A stretch of 64,000 bases of DNA from NCBI GenBank assembly GCA_020639075.1, contig JACKHI010000001.1, forward strand, positions 4,960,001 to 5,024,000, read 5' to 3'. Position 1 is the first letter of the stretch. The number at the start of each line of letters is the position of its first letter. A program made the translations under genes and the position numbers. This DNA is from Phycisphaerales bacterium. Its GTDB lineage: Bacteria; Planctomycetota; Phycisphaerae; UBA1845; UTPLA1. The notes under the pieces are model-generated. The model saw only the letters and a program-made list of their open reading frames with translations. It was not told where the DNA came from and made no database searches. This document shows, in pieces, positions 1-7,721 of the stretch.

Positions 1-339
1 CATCGGCGTCTTCGGCGGAAACATCCGATGCGCCAGATGGCTGATCACCGTCTGCTGAAGATCAACTGAGTAGGCGCCTTTGGGAATCGCCTTGAAATCG
101 CCGGCGCGTTGCGCGAGCATGTCGAGCAGCACGCCGAGATAGACCGTCTTTCCGACATTGCTTTCGCCGACCACGCTGACAATCTCGGGTTCTCGCTCCT
201 GCGCGATCGCGTCTCGAACGACGGCCATCGGCGCAAAACACACGCCACACTGGATGGCGAGATCCGGATTGCGTGTGCCGCAAATCAGGCAGACATCCGG
301 CTCGAGCTTTCTCATGGTTGCTGATGGTTCTACGTTCAC
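1..339 (-). CDS. Zinc-ribbon P-loop GTPase, double-GTPase-like (partial)
   Basis: Partial gene: its 3' end lies beyond base 1, and 113 codons are visible. I start it at a GTG (337-339) because a strong GGGGAGG lies six bases upstream; the ATG eight codons later has no ribosome site. Residues 17-34 form a CxxC...CxxC zinc ribbon (C17, C20, C31, C34), followed by the P-loop GESNVGKT at 58-65 and then VYLGVLLDML. A short zinc ribbon before a GKTVYLG-type P-loop resembles the TRAFAC double-GTPase (DO-GTPase2) group, which established work places in NTP-dependent signalling and conflict systems. The upstream same-strand neighbour is an FGE-fold protein. The NTPase call is firm; the family assignment is inference because the switch regions and second domain are missing. 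Confidence 0.7.
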   Translation of the reverse strand, partial: MNVEPSATMRKLEPDVCLICGTRNPDLAIQCGVCFAPMAVVRDAIAQEREPEIVSVVGESNVGKTVYLGVLLDMLAQRAGDFKAIPKGAYSVDLQQTVISHLAHRMFPPKTPM

Positions 340-435
340 TGTCGCCTCCCCGTATTGTCGTGCTCGTCGTACGCGATGTCGCGCGCGGCTGTCGTGCATA
401 TGTAGCACCCTGATGTCCCGATGAACCTCGTCACG

Positions 436-1428
436 TCAGTCAACGTCCAGCGCACAGCGGAATCCGGCGTTATGCACGCGCGCCATGCTGACGAGTCCCG
501 TTCGAAAAGTGCCCGTCGCCTGCGACGAGAAATACGTGTCGAACGCGCCGCCGCGAATCGAGGACATTCTCATGTCGCTGACAACGGGATTTCCGTTGTC
601 GTCGGTCACAATGTACTCGTCCGCCATCCACTCCCAGACGTTGCCGACGAGTTGCGCGACCTGATTCGGTGCGCAGCCGTCGGGGTAGGCGTCCACCGGC
701 ATCGTTTTGCCGACGCCTGACAGCCAGATATTGCATCGCTGCGTGTCCAGGGCGTCGCCCCAGGGGAATCGTCGCATCGTGTTGGCCGCGCTGCGGATGC
801 GCCACGTCGCCGCCATCTGCCATTCGGCCTCACTCGGCAGTCGATAGCCGGCCCACGTGGCATACGCCTGCGCTTCGTAGAAGCAGATCCCCACGACGGG
901 ATGCGTCGCCATCGTTCGACAATGTCGACCGTTGCGCCAGAAGCGCGGTCCGGAATGATCCGTTTGATCGCGGAAGTCGATCAGGTGCGGCCAGATTTCG
1001 CGCGGCCACAAGTCCATGTCGTCGTACCCGCCCGCGTCGACGAATCGCTGGAACTCGTCGTTCGTCACCGGATATCGCGCCAATAGAAACGTCTTCGTTT
1101 CGACCGACGATTCCGGGCAACCCGGGTAGTCGTTGACCGTTTTCGGCAGGGATGCGAATCCTTCCGGGACGATTGCGAACAGGTCGTCGATTCGATCCGC
1201 CGCCTCGGCGCAGGCGCGCTCGGCCGAATGTTGTCCTCGCCAGGCTTCGCGTTGTGCGAGCAGGTACCCGTAACGTTTCAGTGCGACGCATGCCTCCAGC
1301 GGATCCGACGGAATCTCCGTCGGCGGCGCCGGGTCGAAGTGCTTCTCAGCGACCGGCGCGGGCCGTGCCTGGGCCGGTTTCGAATCCGGCCCCGGGCGTG
1401 CACGTTTCTTGAACAGATTTAATGCCAT
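436..1428 (-). CDS. FGE-sulfatase (SUMF1-fold) domain protein lacking catalytic cysteines
   Basis: 330 residues. About 110 N-terminal residues, basic then proline-rich, precede a formylglycine-generating-enzyme fold. The fold is recognised from LARYPVTNDEFQRFV, YRLPSEAEWQMAA, FPWGD, LVGNVWEWMADEY, SSIRGGAF and NAGFRCA at the C terminus. In true FGE the segment after RGGS(W) carries two copper-binding catalytic cysteines before the arginine-rich strand. Here the matching stretch (GGAFDTYFSSQATGTFRTG) has none, so formylglycine formation is unlikely. A binding or scaffold role, as for many SUMF1-fold proteins in bacterial signalling operons, is more plausible. GGGAGAG lies seven bases before the ATG. 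It sits between the coiled-coil gene and the GTPase gene on the same strand. Fold assignment is confident; role unknown. Confidence 0.85.
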   Translation of the reverse strand: MALNLFKKRARPGPDSKPAQARPAPVAEKHFDPAPPTEIPSDPLEACVALKRYGYLLAQREAWRGQHSAERACAEAADRIDDLFAIVPEGFASLPKTVNDYPGCPESSVETKTFLLARYPVTNDEFQRFVDAGGYDDMDLWPREIWPHLIDFRDQTDHSGPRFWRNGRHCRTMATHPVVGICFYEAQAYATWAGYRLPSEAEWQMAATWRIRSAANTMRRFPWGDALDTQRCNIWLSGVGKTMPVDAYPDGCAPNQVAQLVGNVWEWMADEYIVTDDNGNPVVSDMRMSSIRGGAFDTYFSSQATGTFRTGLVSMARVHNAGFRCALDVD

Positions 1429-1526
1429 TCGCGTTCTCTCCCGTACCTGACGGTTTCACGCCGCGTCCTTGAGGCTGCCCCGACTGCACTCCGCGATCTT
1501 CGGTTCGATCGCCGCTCTTGTTCGTC

Positions 1527-2597
1527 CTATCGTCCCAACGCGCGTCGTTTCGCGTCTCGACAGAGTTTCTGGAATCGCTCGACGGATTCTCGAGCCTTTT
1601 CCTCGGCCGGATTCTCCGGCTGCGGAACGTCCTTGTCCGCCTTGCCGTCTCCGGAATCCGACTGGAATTTCGGCAGCAACGCCGACTTCGATCCTTCGAT
1701 CTGCTCGAACTCGTTCTTCATCGTTTCCTGCAGCTGCGCCAAGTGCGTCTGGGCGCCTTGCAGCTCCTTCATGCGGCGATCCCATTCCGCACGCAGCTGC
1801 CCGATTTCGCCTTCACGTTGAGCAAGCTCGCTCTCGCGCTGCTCAATGGAACTCATCTTCGTGGAGATTTCGGACTCGCGCTGCTTGCGTTCGGCGTTCT
1901 CCTTCTCCAGTGCGGCGCGTTCTTTCGACAACTCGCTCTGCGCTTTCGAAAGCGATTCCCGCTCCTTCTGCAGCTCCGCGCGGGCGCTCTTCAACTCCGA
2001 TTCACTCGCCTTGCGGCTGACGGCGTCCTTTTCGAACTCGGACTTGGCGGCGGCGAACGCTTTCTCTCGCTCTTCGAGGTCCTTCGCACGCGACTCGATG
2101 TCCGCCGATTTGGCGTCGACCTTCGCCTGGTTGGATTCGACGCTCGCCTCTCGCGATGCGAGGGCTTGTTCCAGCTTGGACAAGGCCTGGCGATCCTGTT
2201 CGAGTTCCGCCAGCTTGGACTGAAGGTCGGCGCGATTCGATTCGAGCGATTGAACTTCCGCGTTTTGCTTCTGGCTGAGACGCTCGAAATCCGCTTCCAT
2301 CGCCTTCAATTTGGTTTCACGTTCGGCGAGTTCCTGCTCCCGCTTGTCGACGTCCTCGCAGAGCTGCGTTTCCTGCTCCGCAAAGGCCTTCCGTTCGTCC
2401 GTCAGACGCTTGTGGTGGTGCTCCAGCGCCGCGCGGCAGTCTTCCAACGCCTGCGCCCGCGCATCCAGCAGTTGCCGCAACGACTGCATTGCACTGACGA
2501 CGTCCTTGCCGAGCCGATCGAGCGATTCGATGTCGACGCCCGAGTCCTTTCCTGCGTTTGGTTTTTCAAGCGTGCTCGTTCCCATGCGTCTGCTCAT
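1527..2597 (-). CDS. Long coiled-coil protein
   Basis: 356 residues, almost entirely heptad-patterned and rich in Glu, Lys, Gln, Ala and Arg. A single long coiled coil runs from roughly residue 25 to 310, with a short charged tail. There is no signal peptide, membrane segment or catalytic motif. The chosen ATG overlaps the upstream stop as ATGA (2594-2597), a usual sign of translational coupling, with GGAGAGG directly before it; GTG 2609 and ATG 2585 are alternatives. It resembles myosin-tail or SMC-arm proteins only in composition, so homology would be unreliable. Its place between an unknown acidic protein and the FGE/GTPase genes suggests a scaffold or spacer in the same assembly (inference). 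Confidence 0.8.
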   Translation of the reverse strand: MSRRMGTSTLEKPNAGKDSGVDIESLDRLGKDVVSAMQSLRQLLDARAQALEDCRAALEHHHKRLTDERKAFAEQETQLCEDVDKREQELAERETKLKAMEADFERLSQKQNAEVQSLESNRADLQSKLAELEQDRQALSKLEQALASREASVESNQAKVDAKSADIESRAKDLEEREKAFAAAKSEFEKDAVSRKASESELKSARAELQKERESLSKAQSELSKERAALEKENAERKQRESEISTKMSSIEQRESELAQREGEIGQLRAEWDRRMKELQGAQTHLAQLQETMKNEFEQIEGSKSALLPKFQSDSGDGKADKDVPQPENPAEEKARESVERFQKLCRDAKRRALGR

Positions 2598-3331
2598 CCT
2601 CTCCACCACGATTTTCGCTTATTCGACTTCTCTTTCGGCGGCTCGTACGCGTCCACCAACTGACGGATGCTCTTGCGACCGTTGAACAGTCGATACTGAA
2701 CGCGGATCGCCTTGGCCATCTCCGGCTCGAGCGTTGATAGCAGCTTTTCCGTCTCCGTCACTTCGGCGAAGTACTCGTCGCAGACGTCGCGCATCGAGAC
2801 CTTGCCGCCGGCCGCCGCGTGGCGCGCACGCAACATGTCGGCGACGTCCGACTCGATCGTGGCGAGGATTTCCTCGATACCTTCATCGGTCGTTTCGGAC
2901 GCCGGCGACGGCTCGTTTGCTTTCGGATTCTCGGTCTCGTCCTCCGAACCCAGCTCCCTCGCCAGGTGTTCGGAGTGGCGTAGCGCGTTGCTCAACCGAT
3001 CGAGGACCTCATCATTCTCGGTACCTCCCGACACCTGCGGGTTCGCCTCCGACTCGACGATGGGTCCGGATTGAACCGCGTTCCGGTCGACGGAAGCGGG
3101 CGATTCCGCCTCGGCGATCGGAGGTTCGGGCGCGATGTTCCGGATCTCGTTCTCTCCGGTCGCGTCCGAGTTTGTGCATGTCTGGATTCGCTCCGCAAGC
3201 CGACGATGGGCCGTCGACATCGCGTCGGACCATGCGCCAAGCTTCGTCTCCAGTTCCGATAGCGCGCGCTCTATCGCGCCGTCGTCTGAAGGCGGAGCCA
3301 GATTGGATAATTCTGCAAACGACACACTCAT
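2594..3331 (-). CDS. Hypothetical acidic protein, first gene of the GTPase/FGE set
   Basis: 245 residues, no family recognised. The N-terminal third (to about residue 50) looks helical, the middle (about 60-150) is acidic and probably disordered, and the C-terminal 95 residues are a compact helical region ending in a basic tail (KEKSNKRKSWWRG). Within that region the segments MRDVCDEYFAEV and IRQLVDAY look like two related helical repeats. GGAGCAG lies six bases before the ATG. It is the first gene after a terminator and a roughly 200-base gap, so it probably opens the operon, and it couples to the coiled-coil gene by an ATGA overlap. A role as adaptor for the downstream coiled-coil, FGE-fold and GTPase proteins is a guess from position only. 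Confidence 0.65.
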   Translation of the reverse strand: MSVSFAELSNLAPPSDDGAIERALSELETKLGAWSDAMSTAHRRLAERIQTCTNSDATGENEIRNIAPEPPIAEAESPASVDRNAVQSGPIVESEANPQVSGGTENDEVLDRLSNALRHSEHLARELGSEDETENPKANEPSPASETTDEGIEEILATIESDVADMLRARHAAAGGKVSMRDVCDEYFAEVTETEKLLSTLEPEMAKAIRVQYRLFNGRKSIRQLVDAYEPPKEKSNKRKSWWRG

Positions 3332-3533
3332 GGCTGCTCCGGCTGCTATCCGGTCGAGGTGCGATCCAGCGACTCACACCCGTCAAGGTAGAAAGTAAGA
3401 TTCAATTGTGCCGATTGGGAAATTCGGATTGGATTCAGGATCGCGATATCGGTCATCTGGAAAGATGGGCAGCCGTCGTCGGCCGATGATGGACCATTTC
3501 CGCGGGGCCGGGTTCCGAATTTGATCGGTCGAC

Positions 3534-3566
3534 GAAAAAGGGCCGCCCGATTCTCGGACGGCCCTC
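3534..3566 (-). terminator. Rho-independent terminator of the dockerin protein gene
   Basis: Read on the minus strand, AGGGCCGTCCG pairs with CGGGCGGCCCT (one G-U) around a five-base loop and is followed by TTTTT. It lies about 35 bases past the stop of the gene at 3598-6411. It also separates that transcript from the downstream minus-strand set. Confidence 0.85.
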
Positions 3567-3597
3567 TAATGTTGACTTGTAGGTGACGGTTAAAGAG

Positions 3598-6411
3598 TTA
3601 TTGGTTCAACAGTGCCGACACGATCTGGTCCACGTCGGCGGCATCCACCGTGCCGTCGCCGTTGAAGTCGAGCGCCGCCAGCTTCTGCGGATCCGTCGAT
3701 TGGGCGAGAATAGCAGCGACGATCGAATCGATGTCCTTTCCGTCCGTCACGTTATCGCCGTTCGCATCCCCGTCCGGTCCATCGCAACCCGGAATGCACG
3801 TCGCGCCCGGCGCCGTCACGCGAATGTTGTCCACCTGCCAGCCGAGGAAATTGTCGTTGACCGGGAAGATGTTGTTGAAGTTGAACTCGAGCGTCACCGT
3901 CTGCCCGGCGTAGGCCGTCAAATCCACGACGCGCGACTCCCACTTCGCCGGCGCTCCCACAAACGCGCCGACGGCGGGCTGATCGACGATCTCGGCGCTG
4001 CCGCCGTTCGGTATGATCCGAACTTCCGGCCAGTCGCCGATCGGCGTCAGATCGCGCTGAAACGCCGAACAATACGTCAGATGAATCTGATCGGCATCGG
4101 GCAGGGCGATGGCCGGTGTGTACATCGAATCGTTGATGAACTGCCCGACGTCGTAGTTGCAGACGCCCGGCTGGCCGAGATACGCGACGTTGCTGCCGCC
4201 TGCGTCCTCGCACGCGCCCGTCGGCACGCCGCTGCACGAACTGCTGACGTTCCACAACCCGTTCTGAGACCAGCCCGCCGGCAGGCCGCTTTCAAAGTCC
4301 GTTTCCAGATAAGTCAGCGTGTCGGGGAAGCCGACGTCCGCACTGAGGTAAGTTTGCAGCGTCTCCGCGTCCTTTGGATTCGTGACTGTCGTCCCGAGCG
4401 TGCTAAGCGCGCTGAAGTAAAACTCAGGTGCGTCCGCGCAGGTCGGTGTCGGTAGCGTTGCCTCATACAACTCGCCGCCGACTGGCGTCAGCGCCGCCTC
4501 GACGAACGCGCCCGCGCCGTATCGATAGTGGAATCGGGCCGACTGCGCATCCAGCGGTTCGGAGCCGTCCTTCATTTCGACGGCGATCGTCGTCGGCACG
4601 CACGTAGGCACAATATCCGGCGCGCCACTCGGCAACCGGATAATGACGGCGCCCGCCAGCGGCACCTGCGTCGTCGCACTGACGCTCGTCGGCGTTCCCG
4701 GTTTGAAGAGCCCCAGCGTTACTTCGCCGAGCTCGTCGTTCGGACCGACGTCCGACGTGAACCAGAAGTTGTACATCGTGCCCCATCGCAGCGCATTGCT
4801 CATCGGGTCCTGGTCATACGTCGACGTGCTGGCCCATGTGATCGTCGTGCCGTCGATGCTGACTGCCCAGTCCGTGTTGTCGTAGGGTTCGCCCGAGTGA
4901 TAGTCGACGTCCTTGAAGCCGATGTTCGTCGGCGTCGCGGCGCCCAACGGGACACTGAACGATCCGCCGCTTCGATCCGAATTCAGATTGTAGACCGCGT
5001 AGTCGAATCGCCACGTACCGTCGCCGTTGTCCGTGACTTTCGACGCCAGATGGAATATGCCCTCGCCGGGGACGTCCACCTGCTGGACCTCGACGCGATT
5101 ATCCGGCGTGTTGAGGCCGTTGCCGTGATCGCGCCAGGCGTAAATGGCCGGAACGCTCACGTGCATCTGATCAAGCATCGTCATGTCGAACGTCGACTGC
5201 GAAATGCTGGCCATTCGATAGGATGCGTTGTTCCATCCGTTCCCGGCCGCGGCGTCGTCCGATCCCACGTACACGCCCTCGATAAGGTACTGTGCACCGG
5301 GGTAATTGGCCGTCGACATGTCGCCTACTTCGATCTGAAGTCGCTTGTAGACCGCGTCGCCGATGTCGCTCGGCGCCGGCGTGATATTGCCCGTGAATGC
5401 GTTGATCTCGAATCGCGGTCCGAGCCGGCTCTGGCCGCCGTTGTATCCGGCGCCATACACATCGCTGCATCCGGCGCCGAGCTGAGAGCCGCCGCCGCCC
5501 TGGCACGTCAGGCCGCACCCGCTGCCCGCCGCCGCGCAACACGAATGCTTGACCCAGCCCTGGCCGATCTGTTCCAGCCGCCCGTCAAAAATGCGATAGG
5601 CGTTCATGGCCAGTGCGGGCGTCCCGTTGTGGCTCGTCCCCCATAACAAGGTCATCGACCCGATGTTGCAGGTCGTGCTCGAAAGGGCATAGGCGTACAT
5701 GTTGCCAACGGGTCCATAGGTCGCGACGTTTGTGCAATTCGTGTAAACAACGTCCGGTGATGCGCCGCCGCCACGCGGTTCCGCGCTCGATGGGATCGTC
5801 GCCAGGAATTCGTGGTCGGAGGTTCTTGCCGGATCGTCGCCGCCCGACCAGATCACATCGATCGATGCGCGAAGCGAGCCGACGTTCGAACCGGCGAGGT
5901 CCGGCCGAGCCAGCTGTTTCGCAAGATCGTTCGATACGCGTAAGGAATCCGCGTGCAGCGAGATCGTGTCCGTCGCCGGATCAAAAATCGAATGCGCATC
6001 GGCCAGTGAGAAAAGCTGGATCTTCCCATCCCCCGACAGGATCGCCGCCTTCACATCCTCCGTCAGGCTGTTTCGATGGACCCGAATCAATAGGCCGTCG
6101 ACAATCAGGGGTTTGTCATGACCGCCCAGATCGATCCGCCCATTGATCGGCACGTCGGCGTATGCGAACTCATTCAAGTACAGGTTGTAGTACGCAATCG
6201 GCGCCCCGACGCCGATGTCCAGATCGATTCGGACGACGCTCTCCGCTGAATCACCCGGGACGGATCCGGCAACGGCGTTGCGAGAGATCGCCAACTCGGC
6301 GGTGCCGCCGGTTGTCATCCATTCGACGTCGGCGAAGACGCGTTCCGACTCAGTTGCGAGAAGGCTCCCAAGCGCGCAGAGAATCATTGTGACTGCATGG
6401 CGGGCAGACAT
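3598..6411 (-). CDS. Large secreted protein with C-terminal dockerin-like repeats
   Basis: 937 residues. A signal peptide covers about residues 1-28 (hydrophobic MILCALGSLLA). The middle is beta-rich and Thr/Ser/Gly-rich, with a cysteine cluster near residues 285-315 (HSCCAAAGSGCGLTCQ). Around 700-880 a jelly-roll-like stretch (WSQNGLWNVSSSC, then VDNIRVTAPG) resembles MAM/concanavalin-type secreted modules. The last 60 residues hold two EF-hand-like calcium loops, DANGDNVTDGKD and DFNGDGTVDAAD, each followed by an IVxAxL helix: a type I dockerin-like pair. No catalytic domain was recognised. Planctomycete dockerins usually occur without cellulosomes, so a surface or extracellular-matrix role is more likely than cellulolysis. 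AGGGAGG precedes the ATG, and the gene ends just before a strong terminator, so it is probably monocistronic. Confidence 0.85.
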   Translation of the reverse strand: MSARHAVTMILCALGSLLATESERVFADVEWMTTGGTAELAISRNAVAGSVPGDSAESVVRIDLDIGVGAPIAYYNLYLNEFAYADVPINGRIDLGGHDKPLIVDGLLIRVHRNSLTEDVKAAILSGDGKIQLFSLADAHSIFDPATDTISLHADSLRVSNDLAKQLARPDLAGSNVGSLRASIDVIWSGGDDPARTSDHEFLATIPSSAEPRGGGASPDVVYTNCTNVATYGPVGNMYAYALSSTTCNIGSMTLLWGTSHNGTPALAMNAYRIFDGRLEQIGQGWVKHSCCAAAGSGCGLTCQGGGGSQLGAGCSDVYGAGYNGGQSRLGPRFEINAFTGNITPAPSDIGDAVYKRLQIEVGDMSTANYPGAQYLIEGVYVGSDDAAAGNGWNNASYRMASISQSTFDMTMLDQMHVSVPAIYAWRDHGNGLNTPDNRVEVQQVDVPGEGIFHLASKVTDNGDGTWRFDYAVYNLNSDRSGGSFSVPLGAATPTNIGFKDVDYHSGEPYDNTDWAVSIDGTTITWASTSTYDQDPMSNALRWGTMYNFWFTSDVGPNDELGEVTLGLFKPGTPTSVSATTQVPLAGAVIIRLPSGAPDIVPTCVPTTIAVEMKDGSEPLDAQSARFHYRYGAGAFVEAALTPVGGELYEATLPTPTCADAPEFYFSALSTLGTTVTNPKDAETLQTYLSADVGFPDTLTYLETDFESGLPAGWSQNGLWNVSSSCSGVPTGACEDAGGSNVAYLGQPGVCNYDVGQFINDSMYTPAIALPDADQIHLTYCSAFQRDLTPIGDWPEVRIIPNGGSAEIVDQPAVGAFVGAPAKWESRVVDLTAYAGQTVTLEFNFNNIFPVNDNFLGWQVDNIRVTAPGATCIPGCDGPDGDANGDNVTDGKDIDSIVAAILAQSTDPQKLAALDFNGDGTVDAADVDQIVSALLNQ

Positions 6412-6659
6412 TAGACCTTACCTCCCTAAAAAAAGGCCCACCTGAGGACCATTGGGTCAAAAGGGTGGACGGCGTCGGTAACCCGGAACCGGGTGTGTGA
6501 TATGGCTCACCGGAGAAAAATTCTATTGCCATCCGCCGAGAATGCACGCAAAAAGTGAATTTTGTGTTCAGCTCGCCGACACCTGCGTGTTTTCGACGGA
6601 ATCATTAGGCATTTGCGAAGTTCCTGCTGATCCTTCTCAATTGGGGGATGACAATCGTG

Positions 6660-6690
6660 TGGCATCACAACGGCAACTGCCGTGATGCCA
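6660..6690. repeat. Inverted repeat TGGCATCAC / GTGATGCCA
   Basis: Two perfect nine-base arms (6660-6668 and 6682-6690) enclose 13 bases that contain a further GGC/GCC pairing. There is no T-run, so it is not a typical terminator. It lies about 200 bases upstream of the predicted promoter of the PEP-CTERM gene, and could be an operator or a structured leader for the divergent gene. Confidence 0.55.
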
Positions 6691-6860
6691 CCCGTGCCGA
6701 AATGGGTGACCGGCAATGTGACTTCAGTCATGCAAATCACGATGTACCGGCAGGGCGATATCGTAACAGATTGTCAATGCGTGGCTTACGGATCTGCGAT
6801 TGCTCCGCCGGACGGCCGCAAGGTGTGCGAAATTCGAGACCTCCGATGTGGCTCATTTGA

Positions 6861-6889
6861 TTGAAAACGACATTGTGACATGGTAGTCT
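6861..6889 (+). promoter_or_regulatory. Sigma-70-like promoter for the PEP-CTERM gene
   Basis: TTGAAA at 6861-6866, exactly 17 bases of spacer, then TAGTCT at 6884-6889. Transcription would begin near 6896, giving a leader of about 70 bases before the ATG at 6964. Confidence 0.45.
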
Positions 6890-6963
6890 GAACGCATGTA
6901 AGCGAGGGAAATATCGGAGTGCGGCCACGTCGCGCTTTCGAGTTTGCATTAGGAGCCATAGGA

Positions 6964-7587
6964 ATGAAGCGATACCTGCTAAGTGTTGCGATGGTGCTTG
7001 CCGGCGTTGTGCAGACGTCGGTCGCGGCAACCATCACCGGCATTACGCAACAGCCGGTCGGCAACGTGAATTCCGTTATCGACACGGGCGACGGCACGTG
7101 GGATATGGATGAGGACTGGGGTTACAACGAACCGCAAAATCGCGTTTGGATGAACGAAACGTGGATCGGTTCATACGGAGACAATCTCGGCATTGACTCC
7201 ACGATCGATGTTTCCGATACGCGCGGCGCGACTTCGATCAACTTCAGAAAGAACCTCAACAACACGACGAACTTCGATTGGACCGACTTCCATATCGACC
7301 TTCTCCCGAATCCTTCCGGCGGCGCCATCAGCAATGTGACCGCATTGCCGAACGCGGCATTCGGGAATGTCATGGTCATGGACAACATGGATGGCACCTA
7401 TTCGATCTGGTGGGACAATTTCACCGGTGGATCAGGCGTGCCGATCGGCGGCATGACGTCGCTCGACTTCAGCCTCGACATCACGGGCAGCATCGCCTTC
7501 AAAATGGTTCAGCACCCGACGCCTGAGCCGGCGACGCTTTCCCTCCTCGCTATCGGCGGCTTGGCATTGATTCGTCGCCGACGCTAA
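6964..7587 (+). CDS. PEP-CTERM sorting domain protein
   Basis: 207 residues. The start at 6964 has AGGAG eight bases upstream and opens a clear signal peptide (MKRYLLSVAMVLAGVVQTSVA). The mature part is beta-rich and Asn/Thr/Asp-rich without cysteines. The C terminus has the sorting signal PTPEPATLSLLAIGGLALIR followed by arginines: a PEP motif, a hydrophobic span and a basic tail. In the known system such proteins are processed by an exosortase and delivered to the surface or extracellular polysaccharide. The only gene close by on the same strand is moaA, kilobases away, and a terminator follows, so it is probably monocistronic. The passenger function is unknown. Confidence 0.88.
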   Translation: MKRYLLSVAMVLAGVVQTSVAATITGITQQPVGNVNSVIDTGDGTWDMDEDWGYNEPQNRVWMNETWIGSYGDNLGIDSTIDVSDTRGATSINFRKNLNNTTNFDWTDFHIDLLPNPSGGAISNVTALPNAAFGNVMVMDNMDGTYSIWWDNFTGGSGVPIGGMTSLDFSLDITGSIAFKMVQHPTPEPATLSLLAIGGLALIRRRR

Positions 7588-7612
7588 GTTGACGTTATTC
7601 CAAGAATCTTAA

Positions 7613-7646
7613 GGTCCGTCCTGCATCGGCAGGGCGGGCCTTCTTC
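7613..7646 (+). terminator. Rho-independent terminator of the PEP-CTERM gene
   Basis: A 12-pair stem, GGTCCGTCCTGC with GCAGGGCGGGCC (two G-T wobbles), around a four-base loop and followed by TTCTTC. It begins 26 bases after the stop at 7587. Confidence 0.75.
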
Positions 7647-7721
7647 ATAGGTGCGGATCGGCCGGATTCGCACGAGGCCGCGTGCGAGCTGCTTTGGCCA
7701 TGTCTGGCGCGTCTCAGCCGA

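Larger units (their letters stand above)
6412..6963. other. Divergent intergenic region
   Basis: 552 bases between the divergently read dockerin and PEP-CTERM genes. No convincing gene is visible. It holds a near-perfect hairpin at 6660-6690 and a sigma-70-like promoter at 6861-6889, listed separately. The stretch 6850-6905 is more AT-rich than its surroundings. Confidence 0.6.

Noticed and set aside
1518..2663. Plus-strand Leu/Arg/Phe-rich frame opposite the coiled-coil gene
   Set aside because: The antisense of a Glu/Lys-rich coiled coil always reads Leu/Phe-rich and can mimic a membrane protein; no start signals.
6507..6740. Small minus-strand gene in the 6.4-6.9 kb intergenic region
   Set aside because: It spans the strong inverted repeat at 6660-6690, has no ribosome site and no resemblance to a family.
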